Source of the DNA: Parapristionchus giblindavisi
Taxonomy: Eukaryota; Nematoda; Chromadorea; Rhabditida; Diplogasteridae
Length of the DNA stretch: 64,000 nt
Assembly (NCBI GenBank): GCA_943737045.1
Contig: CALSFV010000063.1
Coordinates: 496,001-560,000 of the forward strand
Reading direction: 5' to 3'
The notes beneath the pieces are model-generated. The model was given only the letters and a program-made list of their open reading frames with translations, did not search any database and was not told the origin of the DNA. Position numbers and translations under genes: made by a program. Below are positions 1 through 15,406 of this stretch, piece by piece; position 1 is the stretch's first letter; every line of letters starts with the position of its first letter.

Positions 1-320
1 CTTCGGTCATTATAGCAGCAGTAAAATATTACAGCTCGACATGACCTGAAGTGTGTCTCATTCAGAATTTTTTCCTCTTTCACAAAGTATATTACTCGAT
101 AAGTATCATTGACAATTAGACTTGTAACGAATTATTTTGTACCAAAAACAGAGAGTATTGAAAGATAAATTTACATATTGGCCGTACTGACCACTTTGAA
201 ATGGTTTATCTTATTCAGAATTTTTCGCTCTTTCATTTGGTATATGACACGATAGGTTTCATTTTCATTTTGATATTTCTCAAGTTATCTTGATCATATC
301 AGGGTAAAAGCTACTTTTGT

Positions 321-641
321 ACTTCGGTCATTATAGCAGCAGTAAAATATTACAGCTCGACATGACCTGAAGTGTGTCTCATTCAGAATTTTTTCCTCTT
401 TCACATAGTATATTACTCTATAAGTATCATTGACAATTAGACTTGTAACGAATTATTTTGTACCAAAAACAGAGAGTATTGAAAGATAAATTTACATATT
501 GGCCGTACTGACCACTTTGAAATGGTTTATCTTATTCAGAATTTTTCGCTCTTTCATTTGGTATATGACACGATAGGTTTCATTTTCATTTTGATATTTC
601 TCAAGTTATCTTGATCATATCAGAGTAAAAGCTACTTTTGT
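321..641. repeat. Representative satellite unit, an ancient dimer of two half-units
   Basis: One full unit taken from ACTTCGG to the base before the next ACTTCGG. Within each unit two stretches can be aligned: one begins TTCAGAATTTTTTCCTCTTTCA and runs 153 bp, the other begins TTCAGAATTTTTCGCTCTTTCA and runs 168 bp (in the first copies, 61-213 and 214-381). Similarity continues through GTATATTACTCGATAAGT versus GTATATGACACGATAGGT, and both halves end with a TGACC motif followed by GTTTATCTTA or GTGTCTCA. So the 321-bp unit probably arose by duplication of a monomer of about 160 bp, divergence of the halves, and amplification of the dimer. Confidence 0.8.
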
Positions 642-3209
642 ACTTCGGTCATTATAGCAGCAGTAAAATATTACAGCTCGACATGACCTGAAGTGTGTCT
701 CATTCAGAATTTTTTCCTCTTTCACAAAGTATATTACTCGATAAGTATCATTGACAATTAGACTTGTAACGAATTATTTTGTACCAAAAACAGAGAGTAT
801 TGAAAGATAAATTTACATATTGGCCGTACTGACCACTTTGAAATGGTTTATCTTATTCAGAATTTTTCGCTCTTTCATTTGGTATATGACACGATAGGTT
901 TCATTTTCATTTTGATATTTCTCAAGTTATCTTGATCATATCAGGGTAAAAGCTACTTTTGTACTTCGGTCATTATAGCAGCAGTAAAATATTACAGCTC
1001 GACATGACCTGAAGTGTGTCTCATTCAGAATTTTTTCCTCTTTCACATAGTATATTACTCGATAAGTATCATTGACAATTAGACTTGTAACGAATTATTT
1101 TGTACCAAAAACAGAGAGTATTGAAAGATAAATTTACATATTGGCCGTACTGACCACTTTGAAATGGTTTATCTTATTCAGAATTTTTCGCTCTTTCATT
1201 TGGTATATGACACGATAGGTTTCATTTTCATTTTGATATTTCTCAAGTTATCTTGTTCATATCAGAGTAAAAGCTACTTTTGTACTTCGGTCATTATAGC
1301 AGCAGTAAAATATTACAGCTCGACATGACCTGAGGTGTGTTTCATTCAGAATTTTTTCCTCTTTCACATAGTATATTACTCGATAAGTATCATTGACAAT
1401 TAGACTTGTAACGAATTATTTTGTACCAAAAACAGAGAGTATTGAAAGATAAATTTACATATTGGCCGTACTGACCACTTTGAAATGGTTTATCTTATTC
1501 AGAATTTTTCGCTTTTTCATTTGGTATATGACACGATAGGTTTCATTTTCATTTTGATATTTCTCAAGTTATCTTGATCATATCAGAGTAAAAGCTACTT
1601 TTGTACTTCGGTCATTATAGCAGCAGTAAAATATTACAGCTCGACATGACCTGAAGTGTGTCTCATTCAGAATTTTTTCCTCTTTCACATAGTATATTAC
1701 TCGATAAGTATCATTGACAATTAGACTTGCAACGAATTATTTTGTACCAAAAACAGAGAGTATTGAAAGATAAATTTACATATTGGCCGTACTGACCACT
1801 TTGAAATGGTTTATCTTATTCAGAATTTTTCGCTTTTTCATTTGGTATGTGACACGATAGGTTTCATTTTCATTTTCATATTTCTCAAGTTATCTTGATC
1901 ATATCAGAGTAAAAGCTACTTTTGTACTTCGGTCATTATAGCAGCAGTAAAATGTCACAGCTCGACATGACCTGAAGTGTGTCTCATTCAGAATTTTTTC
2001 CTCTTTCACATAGTATATTACTCGATAAGTATCATTGACAATTAGACTTGTAACGAATTATTTTGTACCAAAAACAGAGAGTATTGAAAGATAAATTTAC
2101 ATATTGGCCGTACTGACCACTTTGAAATGGTTTATCTTATTCAGAATTTTTCGCTCTTTCATTTGGTATATGACACGATAGCTTTCATTTTCATTTTCAT
2201 ATTTCTCAAGTTATCTTGATCATATCAGAGTAAAAGCTACTTTTGTACTTCGGTCATTATAGCAGCAGTAAAATATTACAGCTCGACATGACCTGAAGTG
2301 TGTCTCATTCAGAATTTTTTCCTCTTTCACATAGTATATTACTCGATAAGTATCATTGACAATTAGACTTGTAACGAATTATTTTGTACCAAAAACAGAG
2401 AGTATTGAAAGATAAATTTACATATTGGCCGTACTGACCACTTTGAAATGGTTTATCTTATTCAGAATTTTTCGCTTTTTCATTTGGTATATGACACGAT
2501 AGGTTTCATTTTCATTTTCATATTTCTCAAGTTATCTTGATCATATCAGAGTAAAAGCTACTTTTGTACTTCGGTCATTATAGCAGCAGTAAAATGTCAC
2601 AGCTCGACATGACCTGAAGTGTGTCTCATTCAGAATTTTTTCCTCTTTCACATAGTATATTACTCGATAAGTATCATTGACAATTAGACTTGTAACGAAT
2701 TATTTTGTACCAAAAACAGAGAGTATTGAAAGATAAATTTACATATTGGCCGTACTGACCACTTTGAAATGGTTTATCTTATTCAGAATTTTTCGCTCTT
2801 TCATTTGGTATATGACACGATAGGTTTCATTTTCATTTTGATATTTCTCAAGTTATCTTGATCATATCAGAGTAAAAGCTACTTTTGTACTTCGGTCATT
2901 ATAGCAGCAGTAAAATATTACAGCTCGACATGACCTGAAGTGTGTCTCATTCAGAATTTTTTCCTCTTTCACAAAGTATATTACTCGATAAGTATCATTG
3001 ACAATTAGACTTGTAACGAATTATTTTGTACCAAAAACAGAGAGTATTGAAAGATAAATTTACATATTGGCCGTACTGACCACTTTGAAATGGTTTATCT
3101 TATTCAGAATTTTTCGCTCTTTCATTTGGTATATGACACGATAGCTTTCATTTTCATTTTCATATTTCTCAAGTTATCTTGATCATATCAGAGTAAAAGC
3201 TACTTTTGT

Positions 3210-6098
3210 ACTTCGGTCATTATAGCAGCAGTAAAATATTACAGCTCGACATGACCTGAAGTGTGTCTCATTCAGAATTTTTTCCTCTTTCACATAGTAT
3301 ATTACTCGATAAGTATCATTGACAATTAGACTTGTAACGAATTATTTTGTACCAAAAACAGAGAGTATTGAAAGATAAATTTACGTATTGGCCGTACTGA
3401 CCACTTTGAAATGATTTATCTTATTCAAAATTTTTCACTCTTTCATTTGGTATATGACACGATAGGTTTCATTTTCATTTTGATATTTCTCAAGTTATCT
3501 TGATCATACCAGAGTAAAAGCTACTTTTGTACTTCGGTCATTATAGCAGCAGTAAAATATTACAGCTCGACATGACCTGAAGTGTGTCTCATTCAGAATT
3601 TTTTCCTCTTTCACATAGTATATTGCTCGATAAGTATCATTGACAATTAGACTTGTAACGAATTATTTTGTACCAAAAACAGAGAGTATTGAAAGATAAA
3701 TTTACATATTGGCCGTACGGACCACTTTGAAAAAGTTTATCTTATTCAGAATTTTTCACTCTTTCATTTGGTATACGACACGATAGGTTTCATTTTCATT
3801 TTGATATTTCTCAAGTTATCTTGATCATACCAGAGTAAAAGCTACTTTTGTACTTCGGTCATTATAGCAGCAGTAAAATATTACAGCTCGACATGACCTG
3901 AAGTGTGTCTCATTCAGAATTTTTTCCTCTTTCACATAGTATATTACTCGATAAGTATCATTGACAATTAGACTTGTAACGAATTATTTTGTACCAAAAA
4001 CAGAGAGTATTGAAAGATAAATTTACATATTGGCCGTACTGACCACTTTGAAATGGTTTATCTTATTCAGAATTTTTCGCTCTTTCATTTGGTATATGAC
4101 ACGATAGCTTTCATTTTCATTTTCATATTTCTCAAGTTATCTTGATCATATCAGAGTAAAAGCTACTTTTGTACTTCGGTCATTATAGCAGCAGTAAAAT
4201 ATTACAGCTCGACATGACCTGAAGTGTGTCTCATTCAGAATTTTTTCCTCTTTCACATAGTATATTACTCGATAAGTATCATTGACAATTAGACTTGTAA
4301 CGAATTATTTTGTACCAAAAACAGAGAGTATTGAAAGATAAATTTACATATTGGCCGTACTGACCACTTTGAAATGATTTATCTTATTCAAAATTTTTCA
4401 CTCTTTCATTTGGTATATGACACGATAGGTTTCATTTTCATTTTGATATTTCTCAAGTTATCTTGATCATACCAGAGTAAAAGCTACTTTTGTACTTCGG
4501 TCATTATAGCAGCAGTAAAATATTACAGCTCGACATGACCTGAAGTGTGTCTCATTCAGAATTTTTTCCTCTTTCACATAGTATATTGCTCGATAAGTAT
4601 CATTGACAATTAGACTTGTAACGAATTATTTTGTACCAAAAACAGAGAGTATTGAAAGATAAATTTACATATTGGCCGTACGGACCACTTTGAAAAAGTT
4701 TATCTTATTCAGAATTTTTCACTCTTTCATTTGGTATACGACACGATAGGTTTCATTTTCATTTTGATATTTCTCAAGTTATCTTGATCATACCAGAGTA
4801 AAAGCTACTTTTGTACTTCGGTCATTATAGCAGCAGTAAAATATTACAGCTCGACATGACCTGAAGTGTGTCTCATTCAGAATTTTTTCCTCTTTCACAT
4901 AGTATATTACTCGATAAGTATCATTGACAATTAGACTTGTAACGAATTATTTTGTACCAAAAACAGAGAGTATTGAAAGATAAATTTACATATTGGCCGT
5001 ACTGACCACTTTGAAATGGTTTATCTTATTCAGAATTTTTCGCTCTTTCATTTGGTATATGACACGATAGCTTTCATTTTCATTTTCATATTTCTCAAGT
5101 TATCTTGATCATATCAGAGTAAAAGCTACTTTTGTACTTCGGTCATTATAGCAGCAGTAAAATATTACAGCTCGACATGACCTGAAGTGTGTCTCATTCA
5201 GAATTTTTTCCTCTTTCACATAGTATATTACTCGATAAGTATCATTGACAATTAGACTTGTAACGAATTATTTTGTACCAAAAACAGAGAGTATTGAAAG
5301 ATAAATTTACATATTGGCCGTACTGACCACTTTGAAATGATTTATCTTATTCAAAATTTTTCACTCTTTCATTTGGTATATGACACGATAGGTTTCATTT
5401 TCATTTTGATATTTCTCAAGTTATCTTGATCATACCAGAGTAAAAGCTACTTTTGTACTTCGGTCATTATAGCAGCAGTAAAATATTACAGCTCGACATG
5501 ACCTGAAGTGTGTCTCATTCAGAATTTTTTCCTCTTTCACATAGTATATTGCTCGATAAGTATCATTGACAATTAGACTTGTAACGAATTATTTTGTACC
5601 AAAAACAGAGAGTATTGAAAGATAAATTTACATATTGGCCGTACGGACCACTTTGAAAAAGTTTATCTTATTCAGAATTTTTCACTCTTTCATTTGGTAT
5701 ACGACACGATAGGTTTCATTTTCATTTTGATATTTCTCAAGTTATCTTGATCATACCAGAGTAAAAGCTACTTTTGTACTTCGGTCATTATAGCAGCAGT
5801 AAAATATTACAGCTCGACATGACCTGAAGTGTGTCTCATTCAGAATTTTTTCCTCTTTCACATAGTATATTACTCGATAAGTATCATTGACAATTAGACT
5901 TGTAACGAATTATTTTGTACCAAAAACAGAGAGTATTGAAAGATAAATTTACATATTGGCCGTACTGACCACTTTGAAATGGTTTATCTTATTCAGAATT
6001 TTTCGCTCTTTCATTTGGTATATGACACGATAGCTTTCATTTTCATTTTCATATTTCTCAAGTTATCTTGATCATATCAGAGTAAAAGCTACTTTTGT
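3210..6098. repeat. Trimeric higher-order repeat, 963 bp x 3
   Basis: Three unit types alternate in fixed order three times. The first has AAATGATT, TTCAAAATTTTTCACTC and CATACCAG. The second has TATTGCTCG, GTACGGACC, AAAAAGTT and GGTATACGAC. The third has AAATGGTT, GATAGCTTTC and TTTTCATATTT. The TATTGCTCG marker recurs at 3621, 4584 and 5547, exactly 963 bp apart. One base in the first copy (TTACGTATTGG, near 3384) is private. This shows recent block amplification of three units together. Confidence 0.92.
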
Positions 6099-7703
6099 AC
6101 TTCGGTCATTATAGCAGCAGTAAAATATTACAGCTCGACATGACCTGAAGTGTGTCTCATTCAGAATTTTTTCCTCTTTCACATAGTATATTACTCGATA
6201 AGTATCATTGACAATTAGACTTGTAACGAATTATTTTGTACCAAAAACTGAGAGTATTGAAAGATAAATTTACATATTGGCCGTACTGACCACTTTGAAA
6301 TGGTTTATCTTATTCAGAATTTTTCGCTCTTTCATTTGGTATATGACACGATAGGTTTCATTTTCATTTTGATATTTCTCAAGTTATCTTGCTCATATCA
6401 GAGTAAAAGCTACTTTTGTACTTCGGTCATTATAGCAGCAGTAAAATATTACAGCTCGACATGACCTGAGGTGTGTCTCATTCAGAATTTTTTCCTCTTT
6501 CACATAGTATATTACTCGATAAGTATCATTGACAATTAGACTTGTAACGAATTATTTTGTACCAAAAACAGAGAGTATTGAAAGATAAATTTACATATTG
6601 GCCGTACTGACCACTTTGAAATGGTTTATCTTATTCAGAATTTTTCGCTCTTTCATTTGGTATATGACACGATAGGTTTCATTTTCATTTTGATATTTCT
6701 CAAGTTATCTTGATCATATCAGAGTAAAAGCTACTTTTGTACTTCGGTCATTATAGCAGCAGTAAAATATTACAGCTCGACATGACCTGAAGTGTGTCTC
6801 ATTCAGAATTGTTTCCTCTTTCACATAGTATATTACTCGATAAGTATCATTGACAATTAGACTTGTAACGAATTATTTTGTACCAAAAACAGAGAGTATT
6901 GAAAGATAAATTTACATATTGGCCGTACTGACCACTTTGAAATGGTTTATCTTATTCAGAATTTTTCGCTCTTTCATTTGGTAAATGACACGATAGGTTT
7001 CATTTTCATTTTCATATTTCTCAAGTTATCTTGATCATATCAGAGTAAAAGCTACTTTTGTACTTCGGTCATTATAGCAGCAGTAAAATATTACAGCTCG
7101 ACATGACCTGAAGTGTGTCTCATTCAGAATTTTTTCCTCTTTCACATAGTATATTGCTCGATAAGTATCATTGACAATTAGACTTGTAACGAATTATTTT
7201 GTACCAAAAACAGAGAGTATTGAAAGATAAATTTACATATTGGCCGTACTGACCACTTTGAAATGGTTTATCTTATTCAGAATTTTTCGCTCTTTCATTT
7301 GGTATATGACACGATAGGTTTCATTTTCATTTTCATATTTCTCAAGTTATCTTGATCATATCAGAGTAAAAGCTACTTTTGTACTTCGGTCATTATAGCA
7401 GCAGTAAAATATTACAGCTCGACATGACCTGAAGTGTGTCTCATTCAGAATTTTTTCCTCTTTCACATAGTATATTACTCGATAAGTATCATTGACAATT
7501 AGACTTGTAACGAATTATTTTGTACCAAAAACAGAGAGTATTGAAAGATAAATTTACATATTGGCCGTACTGACCACTTTGAAATGATTTATCTTATTCA
7601 AAATTTTTCACTCTTTCATTTGGTATATGACACGATAGGTTTCATTTTCATTTTGATATTTCTCAAGTTATCTTGATCATACCAGAGTAAAAGCTACTTT
7701 TGT

Positions 7704-9629
7704 ACTTCGGTCATTATAGCAGCATTAAAATATTACAGCTCGACATGACCTGAAGTGTGTCTCATTCAGAATTTTTTCCTCTTTCACATAGTATATTACT
7801 CGATAAGTATCATTGACAATTAGACTTGTAACGAATTATTTTGTACCAAAAACAGAGAGTATTGAAAGATAAATTTACATATTGGCCGTACTGACCACTT
7901 TGAAATGATTTATCTTATTCAAAATTTTTCACTCTTTCATTTGGTATATGACACGATAGGTTTCATTTTCATTTTGATATTTCTCAAGTTATCTTGATCA
8001 TACCAGAGTAAAAGCTACTTTTGTACTTCGGTCATTATAGCAGCATTAAAATATTACAGCTCGACATGACCTGAAGTGTGTCTCATTCAGAATTTTTTCC
8101 TCTTTCACATAGTATATTACTCGATAAGTATCATTGACAATTAGACTTGTAACGAATTATTTTGTACCAAAAACAGAGAGTATTGAAAGATAAATTTACA
8201 TATTGGCCGTACTGACCACTTTGAAATGATTTATCTTATTCAAAATTTTTCACTCTTTCATTTGGTATATGACACGATAGGTTTCATTTTCATTTTGATA
8301 TTTCTCAAGTTATCTTGATCATACCAGAGTAAAAGCTACTTTTGTACTTCGGTCATTATAGCAGCATTAAAATATTACAGCTCGACATGACCTGAAGTGT
8401 GTCTCATTCAGAATTTTTTCCTCTTTCACATAGTATATTACTCGATAAGTATCATTGACAATTAGACTTGTAACGAATTATTTTGTACCAAAAACAGAGA
8501 GTATTGAAAGATAAATTTACATATTGGCCGTACTGACCACTTTGAAATGATTTATCTTATTCAAAATTTTTCACTCTTTCATTTGGTATATGACACGATA
8601 GGTTTCATTTTCATTTTGATATTTCTCAAGTTATCTTGATCATACCAGAGTAAAAGCTACTTTTGTACTTCGGTCATTATAGCAGCATTAAAATATTACA
8701 GCTCGACATGACCTGAAGTGTGTCTCATTCAGAATTTTTTCCTCTTTCACATAGTATATTACTCGATAAGTATCATTGACAATTAGACTTGTAACGAATT
8801 ATTTTGTACCAAAAACAGAGAGTATTGAAAGATAAATTTACATATTGGCCGTACTGACCACTTTGAAATGATTTATCTTATTCAAAATTTTTCACTCTTT
8901 CATTTGGTATATGACACGATAGGTTTCATTTTCATTTTGATATTTCTCAAGTTATCTTGATCATACCAGAGTAAAAGCTACTTTTGTACTTCGGTCATTA
9001 TAGCAGCATTAAAATATTACAGCTCGACATGACCTGAAGTGTGTCTCATTCAGAATTTTTTCCTCTTTCACATAGTATATTACTCGATAAGTATCATTGA
9101 CAATTAGACTTGTAACGAATTATTTTGTACCAAAAACAGAGAGTATTGAAAGATAAATTTACATATTGGCCGTACTGACCACTTTGAAATGATTTATCTT
9201 ATTCAAAATTTTTCACTCTTTCATTTGGTATATGACACGATAGGTTTCATTTTCATTTTGATATTTCTCAAGTTATCTTGATCATACCAGAGTAAAAGCT
9301 ACTTTTGTACTTCGGTCATTATAGCAGCATTAAAATATTACAGCTCGACATGACCTGAAGTGTGTCTCATTCAGAATTTTTTCCTCTTTCACATAGTATA
9401 TTACTCGATAAGTATCATTGACAATTAGACTTGTAACGAATTATTTTGTACCAAAAACAGAGAGTATTGAAAGATAAATTTACATATTGGCCGTACTGAC
9501 CACTTTGAAATGATTTATCTTATTCAAAATTTTTCACTCTTTCATTTGGTATATGACACGATAGGTTTCATTTTCATTTTGATATTTCTCAAGTTATCTT
9601 GATCATACCAGAGTAAAAGCTACTTTTGT
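7704..9629. repeat. Homogenised run of six units carrying CAGCATTAAA
   Basis: Six consecutive 321-bp units all carry CAGCATTAAA instead of CAGCAGTAAA, together with AAATGATT, TTCAAAATTTTTCACTC and CATACCAG, and look identical base for base by eye. The same variant reappears in units starting 10272, 10593, 10914 and 12198. This is the most homogeneous stretch of the array and indicates very recent single-unit amplification or an assembly expansion. Confidence 0.9.
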
Positions 9630-12600
9630 ACTTCGGTCATTATAGCAGCAGTAAAATATTACAGCTCGACATGACCTGAAGTGTGTCTCATTCAGAATTT
9701 TTTCCTCTTTCACATAGTATATTGCTCGATAAGTATCATTGACAATTAGACTTGTAACGAATTATTTTGTACCAAAAACAGAGAGTATTGAAAGATAAAT
9801 TTACATATTGGCCGTACTGACCACTTTGAAATGGTTTATCTTATTCAGAATTTTTCGCTCTTTCATTTGGTATATGACACGATAGGTTTCATTTTCATTT
9901 TCATATTTCTCAAGTTATCTTGATCATATCAGAGTAAAAGCTACTTTTGTACTTCGGTCATTATAGCAGCAGTAAAATATTACAGCTCGACATGACCTGA
10001 AGTGTGTCTCATTCAGAATTTTTTCCTCTTTCACATAGTATATTACTCGATAAGTATCATTGACAATTAGACTTGTAACGAATTATTTTGTACCAAAAAC
10101 AGAGAGTATTGAAAGATAAATTTACATATTGGCCGTACTGACCACTTTGAAATGATTTATCTTATTCAAAATTTTTCACTCTTTCATTTGGTATATGACA
10201 CGATAGGTTTCATTTTCATTTTGATATTTCTCAAGTTATCTTGATCATACCAGAGTAAAAGCTACTTTTGTACTTCGGTCATTATAGCAGCATTAAAATA
10301 TTACAGCTCGACATGACCTGAAGTGTGTCTCATTCAGAATTTTTTCCTCTTTCACATAGTATATTACTCGATAAGTATCATTGACAATTAGACTTGTAAC
10401 GAATTATTTTGTACCAAAAACAGAGAGTATTGAAAGATAAATTTACATATTGGCCGTACTGACCACTTTGAAATGATTTATCTTATTCAAAATTTTTCAC
10501 TCTTTCATTTGGTATATGACACGATAGGTTTCATTTTCATTTTGATATTTCTCAAGTTATCTTGATCATACCAGAGTAAAAGCTACTTTTGTACTTCGGT
10601 CATTATAGCAGCATTAAAATATTACAGCTCGACATGACCTGAAGTGTGTCTCATTCAGAATTTTTTCCTCTTTCACATAGTATATTACTCGATAAGTATC
10701 ATTGACAATTAGACTTGTAACGAATTATTTTGTACCAAAAACAGAGAGTATTGAAAGATAAATTTACATATTGGCCGTACGGACCACTTTGAAAAAGTTT
10801 ATCTTATTCAGAATTTTTCACTCTTTCATTTGGTATATGACACGATAGGTTTCATTTTCATTTTGATATTTCTCAAGTTATCTTGATCATACCAGAGTAA
10901 AAGCTACTTTTGTACTTCGGTCATTATAGCAGCATTAAAATATTACAGCTCGACATGACCTGAAGTGTGTCTCATTCAGAATTTTTTCCTCTTTCACATA
11001 GTATATTACTCGATAAGTATCATTGACAATTAGACTTGTAACGAATTATTTTGTACCAAAAACAGAGAGTATTGAAAGATAAATTTACATATTGGCCGTA
11101 CTGACCACTTTGAAATGATTTATCTTATTCAAAATTTTTCACTCTTTCATTTGGTATATGACACGATAGGTTTCATTTTCATTTTGATATTTCTCAAGTT
11201 ATCTTGATCATACCAGAGTAAAAGCTACTTTTGTACTTCGGTCATTATAGCAGCAGTAAAATATTACAGCTCGACATGACCTGAAGTGTGTCTCATTCAG
11301 AATTTTTTCCTCTTTCACATAGTATATTGCTCGATAAGTATCATTGACAATTAGACTTGTAACGAATTATTTTGTACCAAAAACAGAGAGTATTGAAAGA
11401 TAAATTTACATATTGGCCGTACGGACCACTTTGAAAAAGTTTATCTTATTCAGAATTTTTCACTCTTTCATTTGGTATACGACACGATAGGTTTCATTTT
11501 CATTTTGATATTTCTCAAGTTATCTTGATCATACCAGAGTAAAAGCTACTTTTGTACTTCGGTCATTATAGCAGCAGTAAAATATTACAGCTCGACATGA
11601 CCTGAAGTGTGTCTCATTCAGAATTTTTTCCTCTTTCACATAGTATATTACTCGATAAGTATCATTGACAATTAGACTTGTAACGAATTATTTTGTACCA
11701 AAAACAGAGAGTATTGAAAGATAAATTTACATATTGGCCGTACTGACCACTTTGAAATGATTTATCTTATTCAAAATTTTTCACTCTTTCATTTGGTATA
11801 TGACACGATAGGTTTCATTTTCATTTTGATATTTCTCAAGTTATCTTGATCATACCAGAGTAAAAGCTACTTTTGTACTTCGGTCATTATAGCAGCAGTA
11901 AAATATTACAGCTCGACATGACCTGAAGTGTGTCTCATTCAGAATTTTTTCCTCTTTCACATAGTATATTACTCGATAAGTATCATTGACAATTAGACTT
12001 GTAACGAATTATTTTGTACCAAAAACAGAGAGTATTGAAAGATAAATTTACATATTGGCCGTACGGACCACTTTGAAAAAGTTTATCTTATTCAGAATTT
12101 TTCACTCTTTCATTTGGTATATGACACGATAGGTTTCATTTTCATTTTGATATTTCTCAAGTTATCTTGATCATACCAGAGTAAAAGCTACTTTTGTACT
12201 TCGGTCATTATAGCAGCATTAAAATATTACAGCTCGACATGACCTGAAGTGTGTCTCATTCAGAATTTTTTCCTCTTTCACATAGTATATTACTCGATAA
12301 GTATCATTGACAATTAGACTTGTAACGAATTATTTTGTACCAAAAACAGAGAGTATTGAAAGATAAATTTACATATTGGCCGTACTGACCACTTTGAAAT
12401 GATTTATCTTATTCAAAATTTTTCACTCTTTCATTTGGTATATGACACGATAGGTTTCATTTTCATTTTGATATTTCTCAAGTTATCTTGATCATACCAG
12501 AGTAAAAGCTACTTTTGTACTTCGGTCATTATAGCAGCAGTAAAATATTACAGCTCGACATGACCTGAAGTGTGTCTCATTCAGAATTTTTTCCTCTTTC

Positions 12601-15406
12601 ACATAGTATATTGCTCGATAAGTATCATTGACAATTAGACTTGTAACGAATTATTTTGTACCAAAAACAGAGAGTATTGAAAGATAAATTTACATATTGG
12701 CCGTACGGACCACTTTGAAAAAGTTTATCTTATTCAGAATTTTTCACTCTTTCATTTGGTATACGACACGATAGGTTTCATTTTCATTTTGATATTTCTC
12801 AAGTTATCTTGATCATACCAGAGTAAAAGCTACTTTTGTACTTCGGTCATTATAGCAGCAGTAAAATATTACAGCTCGACATGACCTGAAGTGTGTCTCA
12901 TTCAGAATTTTTTCCTCTTTCACATAGTATATTACTCGATAAGTATCATTGACAATTAGACTTGTAACGAATTATTTTGTACCAAAAACTGAGAGTATTG
13001 AAAGATAAATTTACATATTGGCCGTACTGACCACTTTGAAATGGTTTATCTTATTCAGAATTTTTCGCTCTTTCATTTGGTATATGACACGATAGGTTTC
13101 ATTTTCATTTTGATATTTCTCAAGTTATCTTGTTCATATCAGAGTAAAAGCTACTTTTGTACTTCGGTCATTATAGCAGCAGTAAAATATTACAGCTCGA
13201 CATGACCTGAGGTGTGTGTCATTCAGAATTTTTCCTCTTTCACATAGTATATTACTCGATAAGTATCATTGACAATTAGACTTGTAACGAATTATTTTGT
13301 GCCAAAAACAGAGAGTATTGAAAGATAAATTTACATATTGGCCGTACTGACCACTTTGAAATGGTTTATCTTATTCAGAATTTTTCGCTCTTTCATTTGG
13401 TATATGACACGATAGGTTTCATTTTCATTTTGATATTTCTCAAGTTATCTTGATCATACCAGAGTAAAAGCTACTTTTGTACTTCGGTCATTATAGCAGC
13501 AGTAAAATATTAAAGCTCGACATGACCTGAAGTGTGTCTCATTCAGAATTTTTTCCTCTTTCACATAGTATATTGCTCGATAAGTATCATTGACAATTAG
13601 ACTTGTAACGAATTATTTTGTACCAAAAACAGAGAGTATTGAAAGATAAATTTACATATTGGCCGTACTGACCACTTTGAAATGATTTATCTTATTCAAA
13701 ATTTTTCACTCTTTCATTTGGTATATGACACGATAGGTTTCATTTTCATTTTGATATTTCTCAAGTTATCTTGATCATACCAGAGTAAAAGCTACTTTTG
13801 TACTTCGGTCATTATAGCAGCAGTAAAATATTACAGCTCGACATGACCTGAAGTGTGTCTCATTCAGAATTTTTTCCTCTTTCACATAGTATATTGCTCG
13901 ATAAGTATCATTGACAATTAGACTTGTAACGAATTATTTTGTACCAAAAACAGAGAGTATTGAAAGATAAATTTACATATTGGCCGTACGGACCACTTTG
14001 AAAAAGTTTATCTTATTCAGAATTTTTCACTCTTTCATTTGGTATACGACACGATAGGTTTCATTTTCATTTTGATATTTCTCAAGTTATCTTGATCATA
14101 CCAGAGTAAAAGCTACTTTTGTACTTCGGTCATTATAGCAGCAGTAAAATATTACAGCTCGACATGACCTGAAGTGTGTCTCATTCAGAATTTTTTCCTC
14201 TTTCACATAGTATATTGCTCGATAAGTATCATTGACAATTAGACTTGTAACGAATTATTTTGTACCAAAAACAGAGAGTATTGAAAGATAAATTTACATA
14301 TTGGCCGTACGGACCACTTTGAAAAAGTTTATCTTATTCAGAATTTTTCACTCTTTCATTTGGTATACGACACGATAGGTTTCATTTTCATTTTGATATT
14401 TCTCAAGTTATCTTGATCATACCAGAGTAAAAGCTACTTTTGTACTTCGGTCATTATAGCAGCAGTAAAATATTACAGCTCGACATGACCTGAAGTGTGT
14501 CTCATTCAGAATTTTTTCCTCTTTCACATAGTATATTACTCGATAAGTATCATTGACAATTAGACTTGTAACGAATTATTTTGTACCAAAAACTGAGAGT
14601 ATTGAAAGATAAATTTACATATTGGCCGTACTGACCACTTTGAAATGGTTTATCTTATTCAGAATTTTTCGCTCTTTCATTTGGTATATGACACGATAGG
14701 TTTCATTTTCATTTTGATATTTCTCAAGTTATCTTGTTCATATCAGAGTAAAAGCTACTTTTGTACTTCGGTCATTATAGCAGCAGTAAAATATTACAGC
14801 TCGACATGACCTGAGGTGTGTCTCATTCAGAATTTTTTCCTCTTTCACATAGTATATTACTCGATAAGTATCATTGACATTTAGACTTGTAACGAATTAT
14901 TTTGTACCAAAAACAGAGAGTATTGAAAGATAAATTTACATATTGGCCGTACTGACCACTTTGAAATGGTTTATCTTATTCAGAATTTTTCGCTCTTTCA
15001 TTTGGTATATGACACGGTAGGTTTCATTTTCATTTTGATATTTCTCAAGTTATCTTGATCATATCAGAGTAAAAGCTACTTTTGTACTTCGGTCATTATA
15101 GCAGCAGTAAAATATTACAGCTCGACATGACCTGAAGTGTGTCTCATTCAGAATTTTTTCCTCTTTCACATAGTATATTACTCGATAAGTATCATTGACA
15201 ATTAGACTTGTAACGAATTATTTTGTACCAAAAACAGAGAGTATTGAAAGATAAATTTACATATTGGCCGTACTGACCACTTTGAAATGGTTTATCTTAT
15301 TCAGAATTTTTCGCTCTTTCATTTGGTATATGACACGATAGGTTTCATTTTCATTTTGATATTTCTCAAGTTATCTTGATCATACCAGAGTAAAAGCTAC
15401 TTTTGT

